DNA of 64,000 nt. It comes from Streptococcus mitis (GTDB taxonomy: Bacteria; Bacillota; Bacilli; Lactobacillales; Streptococcaceae). Shown here in pieces: positions 61,783 through 64,000 of this stretch. Location of the stretch: assembly GCF_901542415.1 (NCBI RefSeq), contig NZ_CABEHV010000004.1:930001-994000 (forward strand), in the 5' to 3' direction. Position numbers and translations under genes: made by a program. The notes below the pieces were generated by a model. That model ran no database searches, was not told where the DNA came from, and worked only from the letters and a program-made list of their open reading frames with translations. How positions within the stretch are numbered: position 1 is the first letter of the stretch; every line of letters starts with the position of its first letter.

Positions 61783-64000
61783 TTATTTTCTGGCTTGATA
61801 ACGACTGGTCAAGATGAAAATCACGGTAAAGACCAACATCATGACACCATAGACAGGCAATGTTTGTCCTGTTAATGTCGAAATTTCAAGCAATTTTTGG
61901 ATTCTTGGGAAGAGAGCTGTGGCTAGGAAGCCTCCTACTGACCAAACAATCAAGAGGACACGCCATAGGGTAAATGGCATGCAGGCTCTAAATACGGATA
62001 AGAAACCAATTGACCCCAAGAGATAATAGAGGAGAGTTGAGATTTCTAACTCAGACCAACCTTGGCTACTTCCAACTATTTTCACAAAAAGAACGCTGAA
62101 CACAACCATGAGAGCACTTGGTAGAGCGCGAAGCATGGATCTTCTGAGGAAGTTTGGCTCGACAGGTTTGATATTTCGCTCAAAAGTCAAAACGAATGGT
62201 GGGAAACCTTCCACAAATTGGTCAATCATGGTAATCTGGATTGGAATGAAAGGGAAGATCAAGATCCACTCAGACCGACCTAGTAAAGCACTGGCAATAC
62301 AGATAACTGCGAGCAAGAAAGAATAGATGGTCTTTATCAAGAAAATCGGGGCGATATGGGCAATGTTATTGACCACGCGACGACCTTCAAAGAGAATCTC
62401 AGGAACATCATTAAAGTCTGAGTTCAAGAGAACCAAATTGGCAATCTGACGAGTCGCAGGATCTCCCTCAGCCATCACAATAGAACAATCCGCCTCACGA
62501 AGAGCCAAGATATCATTGACTCCGTCCCCGGTCATAGCCGTTGTATGCCCTGCTTTTTTCAGAGTTTGGATGATGAGTTTCTTTTGATGAGGGGAAACAC
62601 GTCCGAAAATAGCTGTCTCCTCAGCCATAGCAACCAATTCCTCATCCGTGATTTTCGAGCAATCTACATAGCTGTGGTAGTCGGCAAAACCAGCCTTTTG
62701 GGCAATGCTGGAAACCGTAACTGGATTGTCACCAGATATAATCTTGAGTCCCACTTCCTGAGAACGGAGGTAGTCTAGTGTCTCAGCTGCTCCTTCTCGA
62801 ATGGGGTCCAAAATCTCCAGCAAAGCTAGAGCTTGAATATCAGATGGTTTCTGTGGTTTGTGATGGTCTAGCTTTTCCTGACTGAGGGCTAAGACCAAGA
62901 CACGTGAACCTCTCTCCAAGGCCTCCCTGGCTTCTGGGACTTCAGAATCCAGCAACATCTCAGGTGCACCTAAGAAAACTGTTCCCAAACCTTCCAATTC
63001 CATGGCTCCCCACTTGCGGTCGCTAGAGAAAGGAAGATTCGAAAGCATAGGATAGGAAACCTCTCCCACAAAACGCTGGCGAATAGCTTGAGCTGTTGGA
63101 TTCTTATCCTCACTATGGGCCATATAGCTAGTCAGGATGCTAGCAATAGCTTCATCACCATAAGTTTCCGTCAGTGGAAGAACAGCCTCCACCTGCATCT
63201 TTCCTTGGGTAATGGTGCCCGTCTTATCCAGACAAAGCATATCCACGCGCGCCAAGGTCTCAACAGAGTACATCTCCTGCACCAAGACTTTTTTCAAGCC
63301 CAGCTTAATAACCGCAGTCAAGAGCGAAGTAATGGTCAAAAGGGCAATTCCCTTAGGCAACATTCCCAGTAGGGCTGTCGACGAATTTACAACGGATGAC
63401 TTGAGAGGCAGGCCTTTTAACATCAAGGCTTCTAGCAAGAGAACCAGACCAAAAGGAATGATAATCTTCCCAGTAAAACCAGCTAACCTGTCCAGCGATT
63501 TCATGATACGTGAGTTGATCGGTTTAACGGTCTTGGCTTCCAGCATGAGTTTAGCAGCATAGTTGTCTGCCCCGACATGGTGAACTTGAGCTAAAACTGC
63601 CCCACTGGCTAAGAAACTTCCTGACAAAAGCAAGGCATCAACTTCCTTTTGCACCAAATCACTTTCCCCCGTCAACATGGCTTCATTGACTTCCGCAAAG
63701 CCTTCCAAAACCAAGGCATCACTGGGAATCTGCTCTCCAGCAGACAAACGAATGACATCTCCTAGAATCAATTCTTCAGGATTCAGAGCCACTTCTTGGC
63801 CATCACGAATAGTCTTGACCTTTTCCTTGCTCATGAGATTGAGCTTGTCCACCATGTGTTTAGCCCGCAGCTCAGTCACAATCCCAGAAAAAGCGTTAAA
63901 GCAGATAACAGCAAAAAAGACCAGATTGCTCCAAGCCTGCACAAAGGCAAGGGCCAAAGCAATGGCAAAGTTCAAAGCGTTAAAAAGGGTAAAGACATTT
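61783..64000 (-). CDS. Cation-translocating P-type ATPase (5' end outside window)
   Basis: At least 739 residues visible; the frame is open to the window edge (NVFTLFNALNFAIAL precedes the first start-like codon), so the N-terminus is missing. Actuator motif TGES, phosphorylation motif DKTGT, hinge TGDGVND and several C-terminal helices are present. The large C-terminal membrane domain suggests a P2-like or related class rather than a heavy-metal P1B pump, as no CPx motif is seen. The transported ion is unknown. Confidence 0.9.
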   Translation of the reverse strand, partial: NVFTLFNALNFAIALALAFVQAWSNLVFFAVICFNAFSGIVTELRAKHMVDKLNLMSKEKVKTIRDGQEVALNPEELILGDVIRLSAGEQIPSDALVLEGFAEVNEAMLTGESDLVQKEVDALLLSGSFLASGAVLAQVHHVGADNYAAKLMLEAKTVKPINSRIMKSLDRLAGFTGKIIIPFGLVLLLEALMLKGLPLKSSVVNSSTALLGMLPKGIALLTITSLLTAVIKLGLKKVLVQEMYSVETLARVDMLCLDKTGTITQGKMQVEAVLPLTETYGDEAIASILTSYMAHSEDKNPTAQAIRQRFVGEVSYPMLSNLPFSSDRKWGAMELEGLGTVFLGAPEMLLDSEVPEAREALERGSRVLVLALSQEKLDHHKPQKPSDIQALALLEILDPIREGAAETLDYLRSQEVGLKIISGDNPVTVSSIAQKAGFADYHSYVDCSKITDEELVAMAEETAIFGRVSPHQKKLIIQTLKKAGHTTAMTGDGVNDILALREADCSIVMAEGDPATRQIANLVLLNSDFNDVPEILFEGRRVVNNIAHIAPIFLIKTIYSFLLAVICIASALLGRSEWILIFPFIPIQITMIDQFVEGFPPFVLTFERNIKPVEPNFLRRSMLRALPSALMVVFSVLFVKIVGSSQGWSELEISTLLYYLLGSIGFLSVFRACMPFTLWRVLLIVWSVGGFLATALFPRIQKLLEISTLTGQTLPVYGVMMLVFTVIFILTSRYQARK

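Overview
The window looks like chromosome from a Mitis-group streptococcus (Streptococcus mitis, S. pneumoniae or a close relative). The housekeeping proteins (QueA, TruA, nicotinamidase, CodY, Har, VncR/VncS, PrtA) match what I remember of pneumococcal proteins almost residue for residue. Five BOX elements are present, and many promoters use a TGnTATAAT extended -10. The large YSIRK/LPXTG protein and the LysM repeat protein are not where I remember them in reference pneumococcal genomes, so a mitis-like strain is more likely than classical S. pneumoniae. This is from memory; no search was run.

Layout. (1) 1-20.8 kb: HAD phosphatase, acyl-ACP thioesterase, hemW, a 2312-residue LPXTG surface protein, ytxH/DUF948 pair, lgt-hprK, rpsU, nagB, queA, a YihY-type membrane protein, and an operon of radical SAM protein, mnmM-like methyltransferase, a small protein and a Na+/H+ antiporter. 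(2) 20.8-42.4 kb: the cell-wall protease PrtA, a 3'-truncated tRNA-Thr that keeps its promoter, a three-gene ABC-2 exporter, fba, vncRS, a LysM/decapeptide-repeat surface protein, vex3-vex2-vex1 and tRNA-Leu. (3) 42.4-64 kb: nicotinamidase-codY, cshA, har, murT-gatD, pepQ, ECF S component-vitamin kinase-truA, an MFS transporter, small membrane and zinc-ribbon proteins, cmk, ferredoxin, glycosyltransferase-galE, an FAD oxidoreductase, nif3-trmK, and a P-type ATPase cut by the window edge. From memory the middle block lies elsewhere, inverted, in pneumococcal references, so the window probably records a chromosomal rearrangement.

The most informative spots are: a start-less pep27 remnant whose coding sequence carries the vncRS promoter and whose 5' end is the terminator of the inserted LysM gene; the truncated tRNA-Thr with a consensus promoter pointing at prtA; a 9-bp tandem repeat in the predicted leader of the giant surface protein; and five genes (hemW, the radical SAM gene, the DUF3397 gene, murT, ferredoxin) whose start codons lie 6-7 nt after a -10 box, as expected for leaderless mRNAs.

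Functionally the window mixes envelope work (Lgt, MurT/GatD, surface proteins, glycosyltransferase), surface proteolysis (PrtA), export and signalling (Vex/Vnc, ABC-2), nutrient regulation (CodY, HprK) and oxidant defence (Har).
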